Positions 34,980 to 43,548 of a DNA stretch of 64,000 nucleotides are shown piece after piece. The first letter of the stretch is position 1. Each line of letters opens with the position of its first letter. A model generated the notes under the pieces. It ran no database searches. It worked only from the letters and a program-made list of their open reading frames with translations, and was not told the DNA's origin. This DNA comes from Isoptericola halotolerans (GTDB lineage Bacteria; Actinomycetota; Actinomycetes; Actinomycetales; Cellulomonadaceae): NCBI RefSeq assembly GCF_003003075.1, contig NZ_PVTX01000001.1, forward strand, positions 310,001 through 374,000. The letters run 5' to 3'. A program made the position numbers and the translations under genes.

Positions 34980-35003
34980 CGGTTCGTCTCCCATATTGTC
35001 TTT

Positions 35004-35050
35004 CGATGTGTTCACATCGTTGGGCGACGATCTCTTATCGAGAATCGATA
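35004..35050 (-). promoter_or_regulatory. two perfect palindromes upstream of the DUF2975-XRE operon
   Basis: CGATGTG-TT-CACATCG (35004-35019) and TATCGA-GAA-TCGATA (35036-35050) are perfect inverted repeats in an AT-richer stretch. A TTGACG -35-like box lies just upstream on the minus strand. They are good operator candidates for the coupled XRE protein. The first overlaps the alternative GTG start. Confidence 0.6.
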
Positions 35051-35075
35051 CGTCAAGCGTCGGGGGCTGGAGTCG

Positions 35076-35915
35076 TCAGAGGCCGGAGCCGGCGACGCTG
35101 CCCGCCTCGAGCGGGCTGCCGTCCATCGTGGCCGCCGAGCAGAGCAGCAGCCGGTCCCCGAGGGCCCACGACGCCTGGGTGGGGTGGAAGTAGACCGCCT
35201 CGAGCGCGGAGTCCGCGTACTCGACGCCGATGTACTCGGAGAATGCGTCCAGGCACAGCGTCTCGATCTGGCTGACCATCGCGTCGTCGCCGGGGTACTC
35301 CGTGGCTTCGACCTGGTCCACGGCGATGACCTCGGCGCCGTGCGGGCCGGCGCAGTCCGCGGGGCTCATCGGGTCGCCGCTGGTGAGGTCGGCCGGCGGG
35401 TCGAAGCAGTCGCCCACGACCATGTCGAGCCCCATCGACTGCTGGTAGCTGTCGTTGAAGCTCTCCTGGAACCCCTCCTGGAAGCTGTCCTGGACGTCCT
35501 CGTTGGTGGCCAGCACGAAGAAGAACACGATGACCAGGCTCCAGGCGACGGTCGCGATCGCGCCGAGGACGATGCCCGCGATCGCGAAGCCCTTGCCGGA
35601 GCGGCCGGACCGCTTGGTCCGGACCAGGCCCGCGATACCGAGCCCCACCGCGACGAGGGCCATGCCCAGGATGCCCGTGACCAGCGCTGCGATCGAGACG
35701 CCGTCGGTCCCCTGCGGCTGCGGTGCCGCGTACGACGGCTGTTCCCCGGGCACTGGTGCGGGCGGCTGACCAGGGCCGTACGGCGACGTGCCCGGGGCCG
35801 CCGGCGGTGCGTCCTGCCCTGCACCGTCACGGGACGGGTAGGGACCCGTCGGCGGGGTCGGTGTGGCGGTGCCGTCCGCCGGCCGGTACGGGTCGGGCGA
35901 AGGGGTCGACGTCAC
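35076..35915 (-). CDS. DUF4190/septum-formation domain membrane protein
   Basis: A 279-residue protein. The first 70 residues are a proline-rich cytoplasmic region. Two helices (about 72-95 and 105-135) flank the basic KRSGRSGKGFAIAGIVLG loop typical of DUF4190. The extracytoplasmic part (about 155-279) has the septum-formation cysteine pattern: VVGDCFDPP, SPADCAGPHGAEVIAVDQV, ETLCLDAF and LLCSAATMDG. GTG at 35915 is used because GGAG lies 6 bases before it; a -10-like TAGGGT is at 35953-35958. Its partner and role are unknown. The same extracellular domain occurs at 15766-16518. Confidence 0.8.
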   Translation of the reverse strand: MTSTPSPDPYRPADGTATPTPPTGPYPSRDGAGQDAPPAAPGTSPYGPGQPPAPVPGEQPSYAAPQPQGTDGVSIAALVTGILGMALVAVGLGIAGLVRTKRSGRSGKGFAIAGIVLGAIATVAWSLVIVFFFVLATNEDVQDSFQEGFQESFNDSYQQSMGLDMVVGDCFDPPADLTSGDPMSPADCAGPHGAEVIAVDQVEATEYPGDDAMVSQIETLCLDAFSEYIGVEYADSALEAVYFHPTQASWALGDRLLLCSAATMDGSPLEAGSVAGSGL

Positions 35916-36007
35916 GGTTTCTCCAGTTGTGTGTGCTGTTGCGACAGTTGCGACCCTAGCGGTGCCCACCGACGGTGGGCGAGACCCGGGTCACGGACCG
36001 GGACGGG

Positions 36008-36013
36008 TAGACT
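36008..36013 (+). promoter_or_regulatory. possible -10 box of the purSQ operon
   Basis: TAGACT lies 120 bases upstream of purS. If used, it gives a leader of about 110 bases with no clear riboswitch. Confidence 0.3.
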
Positions 36014-36133
36014 GACGCCGGAATCCCGCCGTCGTGCTCCCGCCCGTCTCGCGCGCCCCGCGTAGCTCGTACCGTCCGCGCGTGGACCGGGATCCCGGAG
36101 CGACGGCCCGTGCAGAGCCCTGAGGAGCCCGTT

Positions 36134-36406
36134 GTGGGACGCGTCGTCGTCGAGGTCATGCCCAAGCCCGAGATCCTGGACCCCCAGGGCAAGGCCGTGG
36201 TCGGGGCGCTGCCGCGCCTCGGTTTCACGCAGTTCTCCGGTGTCCGTCAGGGCAAGCGGTTCGAGCTCGAGGTCGACGGCGAGGTGACGCCCGAGGTGCT
36301 CGAGGCCGCCCGTCAGGCCGCCGGGACGCTGCTGTCCAACCCGGTCATCGAGGACGTCGTGCGCGTCGCCGACGCCTCGGAGGAGTCCGCCGGGGTGTCC
36401 GCCTGA
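36134..36406 (+). CDS. purS: phosphoribosylformylglycinamidine synthase subunit PurS
   Basis: A 90-residue subunit of FGAM synthase: [30 protein letters not shown] is the family start, and [14 protein letters not shown] follows. GTG at 36134 has a GAGGAG ribosome site; the GTG at 36110 would add eight residues absent from the family. PurS dimers couple the glutaminase PurQ to the synthase PurL. Its stop overlaps the purQ ATG (TGATG). Confidence 0.93.
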   Translation: MGRVVVEVMPKPEILDPQGKAVVGALPRLGFTQFSGVRQGKRFELEVDGEVTPEVLEAARQAAGTLLSNPVIEDVVRVADASEESAGVSA

Positions 36407-37137
36407 TGAGCGCCGGCACCGTGGAGAGGACGCTGGCCTCCGCCCGCATCGGCGTCATCACGTTCCCCGGGACGCTGGACGACCGGGACGCCGCCCGCGC
36501 CGTCCGCCTCGCCGGCGGCGAGCCGGTGTCGCTGTTCCACGCCGACGGCGACCTGCAGAACGTCGACGCGGTCGTGCTGCCCGGCGGGTTCTCCTACGGC
36601 GACTACCTGCGAGCCGGCGCGATCTCCCGGTTCGCCCCCGCGATGGACGCCGTCGTCGACGCCGCCCGCGGCGGGATGCCCGTGCTGGGCATCTGCAACG
36701 GGTTCCAGGTCCTCACCGAGTCGCACCTGCTGCCGGGGTCCATGGTCAAGAACGACCACCTGCACTTCGTGTGCCGCGAGCAGGTGCTCGCCGTCGAGAA
36801 CGCCGAGACCGCCTGGACCAACCGGTACACCGCGGGGCAGCAGATCACGATCCCGCTGAAGAACCAGGACGGCCAGTTCGTCGCCGACGAGCGCACCCTC
36901 GACGAGCTCGAGGGCGAGGGCCGGGTCGCGTTCCGCTACGTCGGCACGAACCCGAACGGTTCGCGCCGCGACATCGCGGGCATCACCAACGCCGCGGGCA
37001 ACGTGGTCGGTCTCATGCCGCACCCTGAGCACGCCGTCGAGGCCGGGTTCGGCCCGGACAGCGCCGAGGGTCACCGTGCCGGTACGGACGGTCTCGGCTT
37101 CTTCACCTCGGTGCTGGCCTCGCTCGTCCACGCGTGA
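36406..37137 (+). CDS. purQ: phosphoribosylformylglycinamidine synthase glutaminase subunit PurQ
   Basis: A 243-residue class I glutamine amidotransferase. [19 protein letters not shown] starts the domain, [17 protein letters not shown] is the oxyanion region, [14 protein letters not shown] contains the nucleophilic cysteine, and [11 protein letters not shown] the histidine and glutamate. It supplies ammonia to PurL. It is coupled to purS upstream and to a GNAT gene downstream (GTGA overlap). PurL is not next to it but about 24.6 kb downstream. Confidence 0.96.
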   Translation: MSAGTVERTLASARIGVITFPGTLDDRDAARAVRLAGGEPVSLFHADGDLQNVDAVVLPGGFSYGDYLRAGAISRFAPAMDAVVDAARGGMPVLGICNGFQVLTESHLLPGSMVKNDHLHFVCREQVLAVENAETAWTNRYTAGQQITIPLKNQDGQFVADERTLDELEGEGRVAFRYVGTNPNGSRRDIAGITNAAGNVVGLMPHPEHAVEAGFGPDSAEGHRAGTDGLGFFTSVLASLVHA

Positions 37138-37664
37138 CCACGAGAAGCCCTCGCGTGACGGCGGAGGTCTGCGCCGGCACGGCGGAGATCGTCGAGGTGC
37201 CCTGGGGGGACGCCGACGCCGCCGCTCTGCGTGCCGAGGCCGTCGCGGACCTCGGGCGCCGCTACGGCGGGGACGAGGACGCGAAGGAGGTCATCGACCC
37301 GGCGAGCATCGTCGTGACCCTGCTGGCACGGGTCGACGGGGCCCCGGCGGGCTGCGGCAGCATCCGGGACGTCTCGGGCACCGACGACGGCCGCGGCCGG
37401 GGTGCCACGCACCCCGCGGCCACCGGTGAGGTCAAGCGGGTCTACGTGCTCGACGGCCACCGCGGGCGGGGCATCGCACGACGGCTCATGGCGGGTCTGG
37501 AGCGGGCCGCGCGCCAGGCGGGCTTCCGCCGCCTCGTGCTCGAGACCGGGACGGCGCAGCCGGAGGCGATGGCCCTCTACCCGGCGCTGGGCTACGAGCC
37601 GATCGAGTCCTACGGTCGGTACGCCGCCGAGCCCGACCAGCGCTGCTTCGGCAAGGATCTCTGA
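37134..37664 (+). CDS. GNAT family N-acetyltransferase
   Basis: A 176-residue acetyltransferase. The central [27 protein letters not shown] contains the acetyl-CoA pyrophosphate loop (RGRGIAR), and [30 protein letters not shown] forms the C-terminal GNAT strands. The substrate is unknown. The GTG overlaps the purQ stop, so it is read from the purSQ transcript. The nested palindrome at 37671 follows its stop. Confidence 0.9.
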   Translation: MTTRSPRVTAEVCAGTAEIVEVPWGDADAAALRAEAVADLGRRYGGDEDAKEVIDPASIVVTLLARVDGAPAGCGSIRDVSGTDDGRGRGATHPAATGEVKRVYVLDGHRGRGIARRLMAGLERAARQAGFRRLVLETGTAQPEAMALYPALGYEPIESYGRYAAEPDQRCFGKDL

Positions 37665-37670
37665 CTCTCT

Positions 37671-37734
37671 CGTTCGGCAGCTTCGGCGTCGTTCGGCAAC
37701 TTGAATTGCCGAACGTGACGCGAGCTGCCGAACG
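37671..37734. terminator. nested palindrome with four CGTTCGGCA copies between convergent genes
   Basis: Outer arms 37671-37682 and 37723-37734 (12 bp, CGTTCGGCAGCT) enclose an inner hairpin with arms 37690-37699 and 37706-37715 (10 bp, CGTTCGGCAA). The motif CGTTCGGCA thus occurs twice direct and twice inverted. It starts 6 bases after the GNAT stop and ends 21 bases before the LLM stop. Confidence 0.7.
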
Positions 37735-37755
37735 AAGCGGCTGGATCGGCGGTGC

Positions 37756-38655
37756 TCAGGCGTGCAGCAGCGGCCGCACCTCGCGGCCGAGCAGCTCGAC
37801 GAAACCCACGAGGTCCGGGTCGTCCGCCGTGGGCTGGATCGCGACGGCGGTGGCACCGGCGTCGGCGAGCGCGCGGACGCCCGCGGCGATCGCCGCCGCG
37901 TCACCGGCGGCTCCGATGCCGCGGTCCGGCGCGGCGCCCCACTGCGGGAGCTCCCGCGCCAGGCGGTCCTCGGCTCCCGGCCCGGTCGTGGCGATGAGCG
38001 TGGCGTGCACGTCGGTCAGCTCGTGCCCGGCCGCCCGGGCGGCCTCCTGGGCCGTGCCCACCGCGGCGCGGACGTCGTCGGGCGTCAGCGCGTTCGCCAG
38101 GATCAGGCCGTCGCCGAGCTCGCCGGCCAGCTCGAGGGACCGTGGCCCGACACCGCCGAGCCAGAGCGGCACGTCGTCCGCGGGCGGCCAGTCGAGTCGG
38201 ACGGCGTCCAGGTGCACGTAGCGGCCCGACGTCGTCACCTCCTTGCCGGCCAGGAGCCGGCGGAGGGCATCGGTCGTCTCGCGCAGCAGCGTGAGGGGGG
38301 AGCCGACCTTCACTCCCGACTGCGCCATCCACTCCTGCACACCGTGCCCGACGGCCGGCACGAACCGGCCGGGGAACATCCGCGCCAGGGTCGCGATCTC
38401 CATCGCGGTGATCGCCGTGCTGCGCAGCGGCGCGGGCATGAGCCCGAGGCCGACGCGGACGCGGTCCGTCCACGCCAGGGCGGCGGCCGCCGAGGCGAGC
38501 CCGCTCTGCTTGAAGCAGTCCTCCCAGACCCACAGGTCGTCGAGACCGGCGTCCTCGGCCGCGGTCGCCAGCGTGCGCAGGCTCTCGGGCGGGTAGGTCG
38601 GGACGAAGGCGACCCCGAGGCGGGGAGCGGGCGACGTGAGCGGCGCTGCAGTCAT
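37756..38655 (-). CDS. LLM-class flavin/F420-dependent oxidoreductase
   Basis: A 299-residue TIM-barrel oxidoreductase of the luciferase-like family: RLGVAFVPTYPPESLRTLATAAEDAGLDDLWVWEDCF at the start, VRVGLGLMPAPLRSTAITAMEIATLARMFPGRFVPAVGHGV in the middle and VPLWLGGVGPRSLELAGELGDGLIL for the cofactor end. This group usually uses F420 in actinobacteria, but an FMN enzyme cannot be excluded. The substrate is unknown. A CATGAT box lies 7 bases before the ATG, with no ribosome site. Confidence 0.87.
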   Translation of the reverse strand: MTAAPLTSPAPRLGVAFVPTYPPESLRTLATAAEDAGLDDLWVWEDCFKQSGLASAAAALAWTDRVRVGLGLMPAPLRSTAITAMEIATLARMFPGRFVPAVGHGVQEWMAQSGVKVGSPLTLLRETTDALRRLLAGKEVTTSGRYVHLDAVRLDWPPADDVPLWLGGVGPRSLELAGELGDGLILANALTPDDVRAAVGTAQEAARAAGHELTDVHATLIATTGPGAEDRLARELPQWGAAPDRGIGAAGDAAAIAAGVRALADAGATAVAIQPTADDPDLVGFVELLGREVRPLLHA

Positions 38656-38696
38656 GGCCCCCATCATGCAACGGGGCACCGACGCGGTCGCGGTGC

Positions 38697-39464
38697 TCAG
38701 CGCTCCGCGCGCAGGTAGGCGAGCTGCGCGGCGACGGACTGGCGGGCGGCGGGCAGCACCGCGGCGTCGACGTCGGCGTACACGTGGGCGACGACGTCGT
38801 CCACCGTGGCTTCGGGGCCGAGCGCAGCGAGTACCGCGCGCACCTGGGCCAGCCGCTCCAGGCGGTGGGACCGGTAGGCCTGCACGGCCGCACCGAGGTC
38901 CTCGATAGCGGGACCGTGCGCCGGGACGGCGAGCCGTCCAGCACCGAGACGTTCCAGCACGTCGAGGCTGTGCAGGTAGTCCGCGAGCGAGCCGTCGGGC
39001 TCCGCGATGACGGTGGTGCCGCGGCCGAGCACCGTGTCGCCGGTGAGCACCACCGGTGCCTCGCCGGGGCCGTCGACCCGGAACGAGACGGAGTCGCCGG
39101 TGTGGCCCGGCGTGGCGACCACCTCGATCCGCACACCGGCGGCCTCGATCACCTCTCCGTCGCGCAGGGGTGCGCCCCCGTGGCAGTGCTCGGGGTCCGC
39201 CGCCCGCACCGGGGCGCCGGTCAGCTCCCGCAGCCGCGGCGAACCGGCCGTGTGGTCGGCGTGCCGGTGGGTGACCAGCACCAGGTCGACCGGGCCGGCC
39301 GCGGCCAGGGCGCGCAGGTGGGTGTCGTCGTCGGGCCCCGGGTCCACCACCACGCACGACGGCGATCCCGGTGCGCGCAGCACCACCGAGCGGGTCCCGT
39401 CGAGGGTCATCGGGCCGGGATTGTCGGCGCGCAGCACCGTCACCGAAGGCGTCACGCCGCCCAT
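38697..39464 (-). CDS. MBL-fold metallo-hydrolase (LACTB2-like)
   Basis: A 255-residue metallo-beta-lactamase fold enzyme. Zinc ligands appear in VLVTHRHADHTAGS, ATPGHTGDSV and LTGDTVLG, and a final histidine in VPAHGPAI. The C-terminal 70 residues form the winged-helix tail (HRLERLAQVRAVLAALG) of the LACTB2-like group. Substrates of this group include RNA and thioesters; none can be assigned. The ATG at 39464 is preferred; a GTG four codons later is possible. It lies between two LLM genes on the same strand, with gaps of 41 and 35 bp. Confidence 0.86.
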   Translation of the reverse strand: MGGVTPSVTVLRADNPGPMTLDGTRSVVLRAPGSPSCVVVDPGPDDDTHLRALAAAGPVDLVLVTHRHADHTAGSPRLRELTGAPVRAADPEHCHGGAPLRDGEVIEAAGVRIEVVATPGHTGDSVSFRVDGPGEAPVVLTGDTVLGRGTTVIAEPDGSLADYLHSLDVLERLGAGRLAVPAHGPAIEDLGAAVQAYRSHRLERLAQVRAVLAALGPEATVDDVVAHVYADVDAAVLPAARQSVAAQLAYLRAER

Positions 39465-39499
39465 GGTGGCACGGCGCCGCGCGGCGTGGACCGGGGCGG

Positions 39500-40537
39500 T
39501 CAGTCCGCGAGGAGCTCCAGCGTGCGCACCCGGCCGGGAGTGGCGTCCAGCGGCTCGCCCGCGTACGTGCCGGCCACCGGGACGACCATGACCTCGTCGA
39601 CCCCGCGTCGTGCTGCGAGGTCCGCGATCTCCTGGCGGGCGGCCTCGGGCTCGCCGATCACCCAGCGGGACCGCATGTCGTCGATCATCTGCTGGCCGAG
39701 CCCGTCCAGCGGCGTCGCGAGCGCCTCCTCGACCGTCTCGGCGCGTCCCATCGGCCTGCCGGTGCGCAGCCGGGCCATCGCCCGGAGCTGGGGCAGCGCG
39801 CGTTCGTGCGCCTCGTCGGCCGTCGGGGCCACGACGGCGTTGACGGTGAGGAACGTGCGTGGCTCCGGGTGCGCGTCGCTCGGCCGGTAGCCGTCGCGGT
39901 ACAGGGCCAGCACCTGGTCGATGCCGGCTCCGGAGAAGTGGTTGGCGAACACGTAGGGCAGCCCGAGCTCCGCCGCGAGCCGGGCAGAGTAGTCGCTCGA
40001 GCCGAGCAGCCACACGGTCGGGGAACCGGTGGCCGCCGGGGTGGCGCGCACGTCGTAGATCTTGCCGTCGGTCAGGCGCAGCCGGGCGCCGTCGGGCTCC
40101 ATGAGCGCGAGGATGTTCTGCACGTGCTCGGGGAACCTCTCGACGTCCGACGTCGGTCCGGACGCCCGCAGCAGCGCCGTCACCACCGGGTCGGAGCCCG
40201 GCGCGCGGCCGATGCCCAGGTCGATCCGCCCCGGTGCGAGGGCCTCCAGGGCGGCGAACTGCTCGGCGACCACCAGCGGAGCGTGGTTCGGGAGCATGAC
40301 ACCGCCCGACCCGACCCGGATCCGCGAGGTCCGAGCCGCCGCGGCGGCGATCATCACCGGCGGTGTCGAGGCGGCGACCGCGGCCATGTTGTGGTGCTCG
40401 GCGAACCAGTAGCGCTCGTAGCCGAGCTCGTCGGCACGCTCCACGAGGGCGAGCGAGGCGGCCAGCGCCTGGGCGCTCGTCTGCCCGGAGCGGACGGGGA
40501 CCAGGTCCAGGACGGAGAGGGAGGGTGAGGTGCTCAT
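39500..40537 (-). CDS. LLM-class flavin-dependent oxidoreductase
   Basis: A 345-residue luciferase-like monooxygenase of the MsnO8 subgroup: SVLDLVPVRSGQTSAQALAASLALVERADELGYERYWFAEHHNM and RIRVGSGGVMLPNHAPLVVAEQFAALEALAPGRIDLGIGRAPG are the diagnostic N-terminal blocks. It differs from the LLM enzyme at 37756 in its EHHNM active-site motif and probably uses FMN. The substrate is unknown. The ATG at 40537 fits the family start; a longer frame would read a hexanucleotide repeat as GSGSGSG. No clear ribosome site is present. Confidence 0.9.
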   Translation of the reverse strand: MSTSPSLSVLDLVPVRSGQTSAQALAASLALVERADELGYERYWFAEHHNMAAVAASTPPVMIAAAAARTSRIRVGSGGVMLPNHAPLVVAEQFAALEALAPGRIDLGIGRAPGSDPVVTALLRASGPTSDVERFPEHVQNILALMEPDGARLRLTDGKIYDVRATPAATGSPTVWLLGSSDYSARLAAELGLPYVFANHFSGAGIDQVLALYRDGYRPSDAHPEPRTFLTVNAVVAPTADEAHERALPQLRAMARLRTGRPMGRAETVEEALATPLDGLGQQMIDDMRSRWVIGEPEAARQEIADLAARRGVDEVMVVPVAGTYAGEPLDATPGRVRTLELLAD

Positions 40538-40600
40538 CGCCAGGAGCAACCGTCGGGGCGCCCCAGGACTTCCCGGTACGGGTGGGGCGAGCATCACGCC

Positions 40601-40624
40601 GCTGCCGCTGCCGCTGCCGCTGCC
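40601..40624. repeat. hexanucleotide tandem repeat in a divergent promoter region
   Basis: Four exact copies of GCTGCC in a row, flanked by near copies, lie between the divergent LLM and FUSC genes (170-bp spacer). Confidence 0.8.
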
Positions 40625-40707
40625 GCCGGGGCTCCGGATGCGGCGACCCGTCGACGCGCCCACGATCAGGGCGAGGCAGGGGGCCGACGACGAGAGGAGG
40701 GACCCCG

Positions 40708-41763
40708 GTGGGCGGACGCACGACCACGGGACCGATCAGCACCCTGCACCGCACGTGGCTGCGGCAACCGCGCTGGTCGTTGGCCGCACGCGGCGCGATC
40801 GCCGCGGGCATCGCCTGGTTCGTCGGGGTGCTCGCCCCCGCTCCGTTGTCGGAGTACCCCTACTACGCGCCGCTCGGCGCGGTGATCGCGACCACGAGCA
40901 CCCTGGTGCGCTCCGTCCGGGACTCGCTCCAGGTCACCGCCGCCGTGCTGGCGGGTGCAGGGATCGCCCGCGCCGCCGACGCGTTCCTGTCCCCGGGAGC
41001 GCCGTCGGTCGCCGTCGTCGTGGGGGTGTCGCTGCTCATATCCGGTTGGCGGTTCTTCGGGGAGATGGGCACGTGGGTCGCGACGTCGGCGATCTTCGTG
41101 CTGATCCTCGGCAACGCCGACGCGCTGGAGTACGTGGGGTCGTTCGCCGGGCTGGTCGCCGCGGGTGCCGTCGTCGGCATCGGTGTGAACCTGGCGATGC
41201 CGCCCCTGCGGCTCACACCCACCGAGGACGCGCTCGACCGGCTGAGCACCGTGCTGGCGGACGTGACCGAGGACCTCGCGAACGAGCTGGACGCCCGGCA
41301 GGACCCGTCGGTCGACGACTGGAACCGACGTCGCCACACGCTGCGACGGGCGCTGGACCTGGGACGCGACGAGAGCGGCCACACCCGCGAGGCGGAGCGG
41401 GGCAACCCTCGCGTGCGGCGGCACCGCCGCTGGGCCGACGGGCAGCAGGTGCGCATCCGCGAGCTCGAGACGGTGGTCGCCTCGGTGGACCAGCTGGCGA
41501 GCCTGCTGGTCGACGCCGCCGAGCCGGTCGAGCTCGGCGACGGGTTGCGGGCCTCGCTCGTGCGGGCTCTGCGCGGCCTCGTCGAGGTCCTGCGGGCGGA
41601 CGTCCGCGGGACCGAGCGCGGGCCCCTGGTCGACCGCTTCGAGGAGGCGGTGCAGGACTTCGACGGGCGGTTCCGGCGGGAGCCGCCGGAGGCGAGCGAG
41701 GAGCTGGTCTCGGCGGCGTCCGCGGTCGCGCTGCACCGCGCCGTCGCCGCGTTCCGCGGCTGA
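40708..41763 (+). CDS. FUSC-family membrane protein
   Basis: A 351-residue protein. Residues about 20-145 contain five or six transmembrane helices, with RGAIAAGIAWFVG, YYAPLGAVIATTSTLVRSVRDSLQ and LGNADALEYVGSFAGLVAAGAVVGIGVNLA, which match the aromatic-acid exporter/fusaric-acid resistance (FUSC/ArAE) family. The C-terminal 200 residues are a helical cytoplasmic domain. The GTG at 40708 has GAGGAGGG 9 bases upstream. It may export small organic acids; no substrate is shown. Confidence 0.85.
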   Translation: MGGRTTTGPISTLHRTWLRQPRWSLAARGAIAAGIAWFVGVLAPAPLSEYPYYAPLGAVIATTSTLVRSVRDSLQVTAAVLAGAGIARAADAFLSPGAPSVAVVVGVSLLISGWRFFGEMGTWVATSAIFVLILGNADALEYVGSFAGLVAAGAVVGIGVNLAMPPLRLTPTEDALDRLSTVLADVTEDLANELDARQDPSVDDWNRRRHTLRRALDLGRDESGHTREAERGNPRVRRHRRWADGQQVRIRELETVVASVDQLASLLVDAAEPVELGDGLRASLVRALRGLVEVLRADVRGTERGPLVDRFEEAVQDFDGRFRREPPEASEELVSAASAVALHRAVAAFRG

Positions 41764-41790
41764 GCGGCCGCCGGTGCCGCTCCGTGCGGG

Positions 41791-43062
41791 CTAGGCCCGC
41801 AGCGCCTGGTCCACGTCCTCGATGATGTCCAGCGGGTCCTCGAGCCCGACCGACAACCGCACGGTCGCCTCCCCGATCCCGACCGCGGCGCGCCCTTCCG
41901 CGCCGAGCTTGCGGTGCGTGGTGGTCGCCGGGTGCGTGACGATCGACTTGGCGTCGCCGAGGTTGTTGGACAGGTCCACGACCCGCAGGGCGTCGAGGAA
42001 GCGGAAGGCGCGCTGCTTCGCCTCGTCCGGGGAGGCGCCGTCGGGCACCGTGAGCTCGAGCGTGACGACGGTGCCGCCGCCGCTCTGCTGGGAGAGCGCC
42101 AGCTCGTGCTGCGGGTGCGAGGGCAGGTACGGGTAGAGCACCCGCGCAACCTCGGCGTGGCCCTCCAGGGCCTGGGCGACCTGCAGGGCGGCCGCGTTCT
42201 GGGCGCGGACGCGCACGTCGAGCGTCTCGAGCCCCTTGAGCAGCACCCAGGCGTTGAACGGGCTGAGCGACGGTCCGGTGTGCCGCAGGAACGTCTGGAC
42301 CGGCCCCGACAGGAACTCCTCGGAGCCGAGGATGGCCCCGCCGAGCACGCGACCCTGGCCGTCGATGTGCTTGGTCGCGGAGTAGACGACGACGTCGGCG
42401 CCGAGCTCGAAGGGCTTCTGCAGGATCGGCGTGGCGAACACGTTGTCGACGACGACGACGGCCCCGGCCGCGTGGGCGAGCTCGGACACGCGGCGCACGT
42501 CCACGAGGTCCTGCATGGGGTTCGACGGCGTCTCGAAGAACACGACGTCGGCTCCGGTGGCGAGGGCCTGCTCCCACTGCTCGGGCACGTGCCCGTCGAC
42601 GAGGTCGACGCGGACGCCCCACTTGGCGAGGATCTCGTCGTAGATGACGTTGGTCGAGCCGAACAGGGCGCGGGCGGAGACGATGCGCGAGCCGCTGGAC
42701 ACCAGTGCCGCCAGCGTGGTGAACACCGCGGACATGCCGCTGGCGGTCGCGTAGCAGGCCTCGGCGCCCTCGATCAGACGCAGCCGCTCCTCGAAGGTGC
42801 GCACGGTGGGGTTGCCGTAGCGCGAGTACATGAACCGCGAGGTCTCGCCGGCGAACGCCGCCTCGGCGTCGGCGGCGGAACCGTACGTGTAGCCCTGGGT
42901 GAGAAAGATGCCCTCGGACATCTCCTCGAAGTCGGAGCGGCGGTGACCGCCGCGCACGGCGAGGGTGGCCGGGCGGACGCCGTCGGGCAGCGGGCCGCGG
43001 CCGGAGCCGCCGGAGCGGGCCGGGTCGGCGCCCGGGCCCGTGGGGACCTCGGTGCCGGTCAC
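41791..43062 (-). CDS. metZ: O-succinylhomoserine sulfhydrylase
   Basis: A 423-residue PLP enzyme of the Cys/Met metabolism family. RYGNPTVRTFEERLRLIEGAEACYATASGMSAV binds the cofactor phosphate, VVVDNVFATPILQKP contains the ring-stacking aspartate, and YSATKHIDGQGRVLGG contains the Schiff-base lysine. The CxxT-like features fit MetZ rather than cystathionine gamma-synthase. It adds sulfide to activated homoserine to give homocysteine for methionine. Its GTG overlaps the rhodanese stop (GTGA). The operon leader carries a SAM-I riboswitch, as expected for a methionine gene. Mycobacteria keep the same rhodanese-metZ pair. Confidence 0.93.
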   Translation of the reverse strand: MTGTEVPTGPGADPARSGGSGRGPLPDGVRPATLAVRGGHRRSDFEEMSEGIFLTQGYTYGSAADAEAAFAGETSRFMYSRYGNPTVRTFEERLRLIEGAEACYATASGMSAVFTTLAALVSSGSRIVSARALFGSTNVIYDEILAKWGVRVDLVDGHVPEQWEQALATGADVVFFETPSNPMQDLVDVRRVSELAHAAGAVVVVDNVFATPILQKPFELGADVVVYSATKHIDGQGRVLGGAILGSEEFLSGPVQTFLRHTGPSLSPFNAWVLLKGLETLDVRVRAQNAAALQVAQALEGHAEVARVLYPYLPSHPQHELALSQQSGGGTVVTLELTVPDGASPDEAKQRAFRFLDALRVVDLSNNLGDAKSIVTHPATTTHRKLGAEGRAAVGIGEATVRLSVGLEDPLDIIEDVDQALRA

Positions 43063-43538
43063 GCCGTGGCCTCGTCGTAGGAGCCCCAGGGCAGGCCGCG
43101 CACCTTCCAGCCCTGCTGGTCGCGGACCCCGCCGAAGCCCGGCGCACCCTCGAAGCCCTCGAGGACGTTGTACGACGGGCCGATGCCGGCGGACGTGGCC
43201 AGCCGGGCCGCACCGATGGAGCGCTGCCCCGAGCGGCACAGGAACACCACCGGACGGTCGGGGCCGACGCCCGCGGTCTCCAGCTCGGCCAGGAACGCGG
43301 GGTTGGGGCGCCCGTCCGCGGTGACCCACTGGCTGAAGACGGTGTTCTTGCCGAGCTCGCCGACGTCGGGGACGCCGACGGTGCGCCACTCGCCGTCCGT
43401 GCGGACGTCGACCAGGACGGCGTCCGGGTCGGCGGCGAGCAGGTCCCACGCCTGCTGCGGGGTGATGTCTCCGGCGTAGCCCTGCGCGGGGCGCGGTTCG
43501 AACGGCGGTTCGGTCGGTGGTTCGAGCGGTGCAGTCAT
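43059..43538 (-). CDS. rhodanese-domain protein
   Basis: A 159-residue single rhodanese domain. DAVLVDVRTDGEWRTVGVPDV is the CH2A-like start and VVFLCRSGQRSIGAARLAT is the active-site loop with the sulfur-carrying cysteine. The ATG at 43538 has GGAGG 7 bases upstream. It is translationally coupled to metZ, so it probably delivers or handles sulfane sulfur or sulfide for homocysteine synthesis (inference). Its SD is adjacent to the P1 stem of the SAM-I aptamer. Confidence 0.9.
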   Translation of the reverse strand: MTAPLEPPTEPPFEPRPAQGYAGDITPQQAWDLLAADPDAVLVDVRTDGEWRTVGVPDVGELGKNTVFSQWVTADGRPNPAFLAELETAGVGPDRPVVFLCRSGQRSIGAARLATSAGIGPSYNVLEGFEGAPGFGGVRDQQGWKVRGLPWGSYDEATA

Positions 43539-43548
43539 GGCACTCCTC

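Noticed and set aside
34197-35015. GTG at 35015 as start of the DUF2975 gene
   Set aside because: It has no ribosome site and lies within a perfect palindrome; the ATG at 34979 with GGGAG fits better, though this is not certain.
36014-36133. Possible regulatory RNA before purS
   Set aside because: No conserved aptamer blocks or strong hairpin could be found in the 120-base leader.
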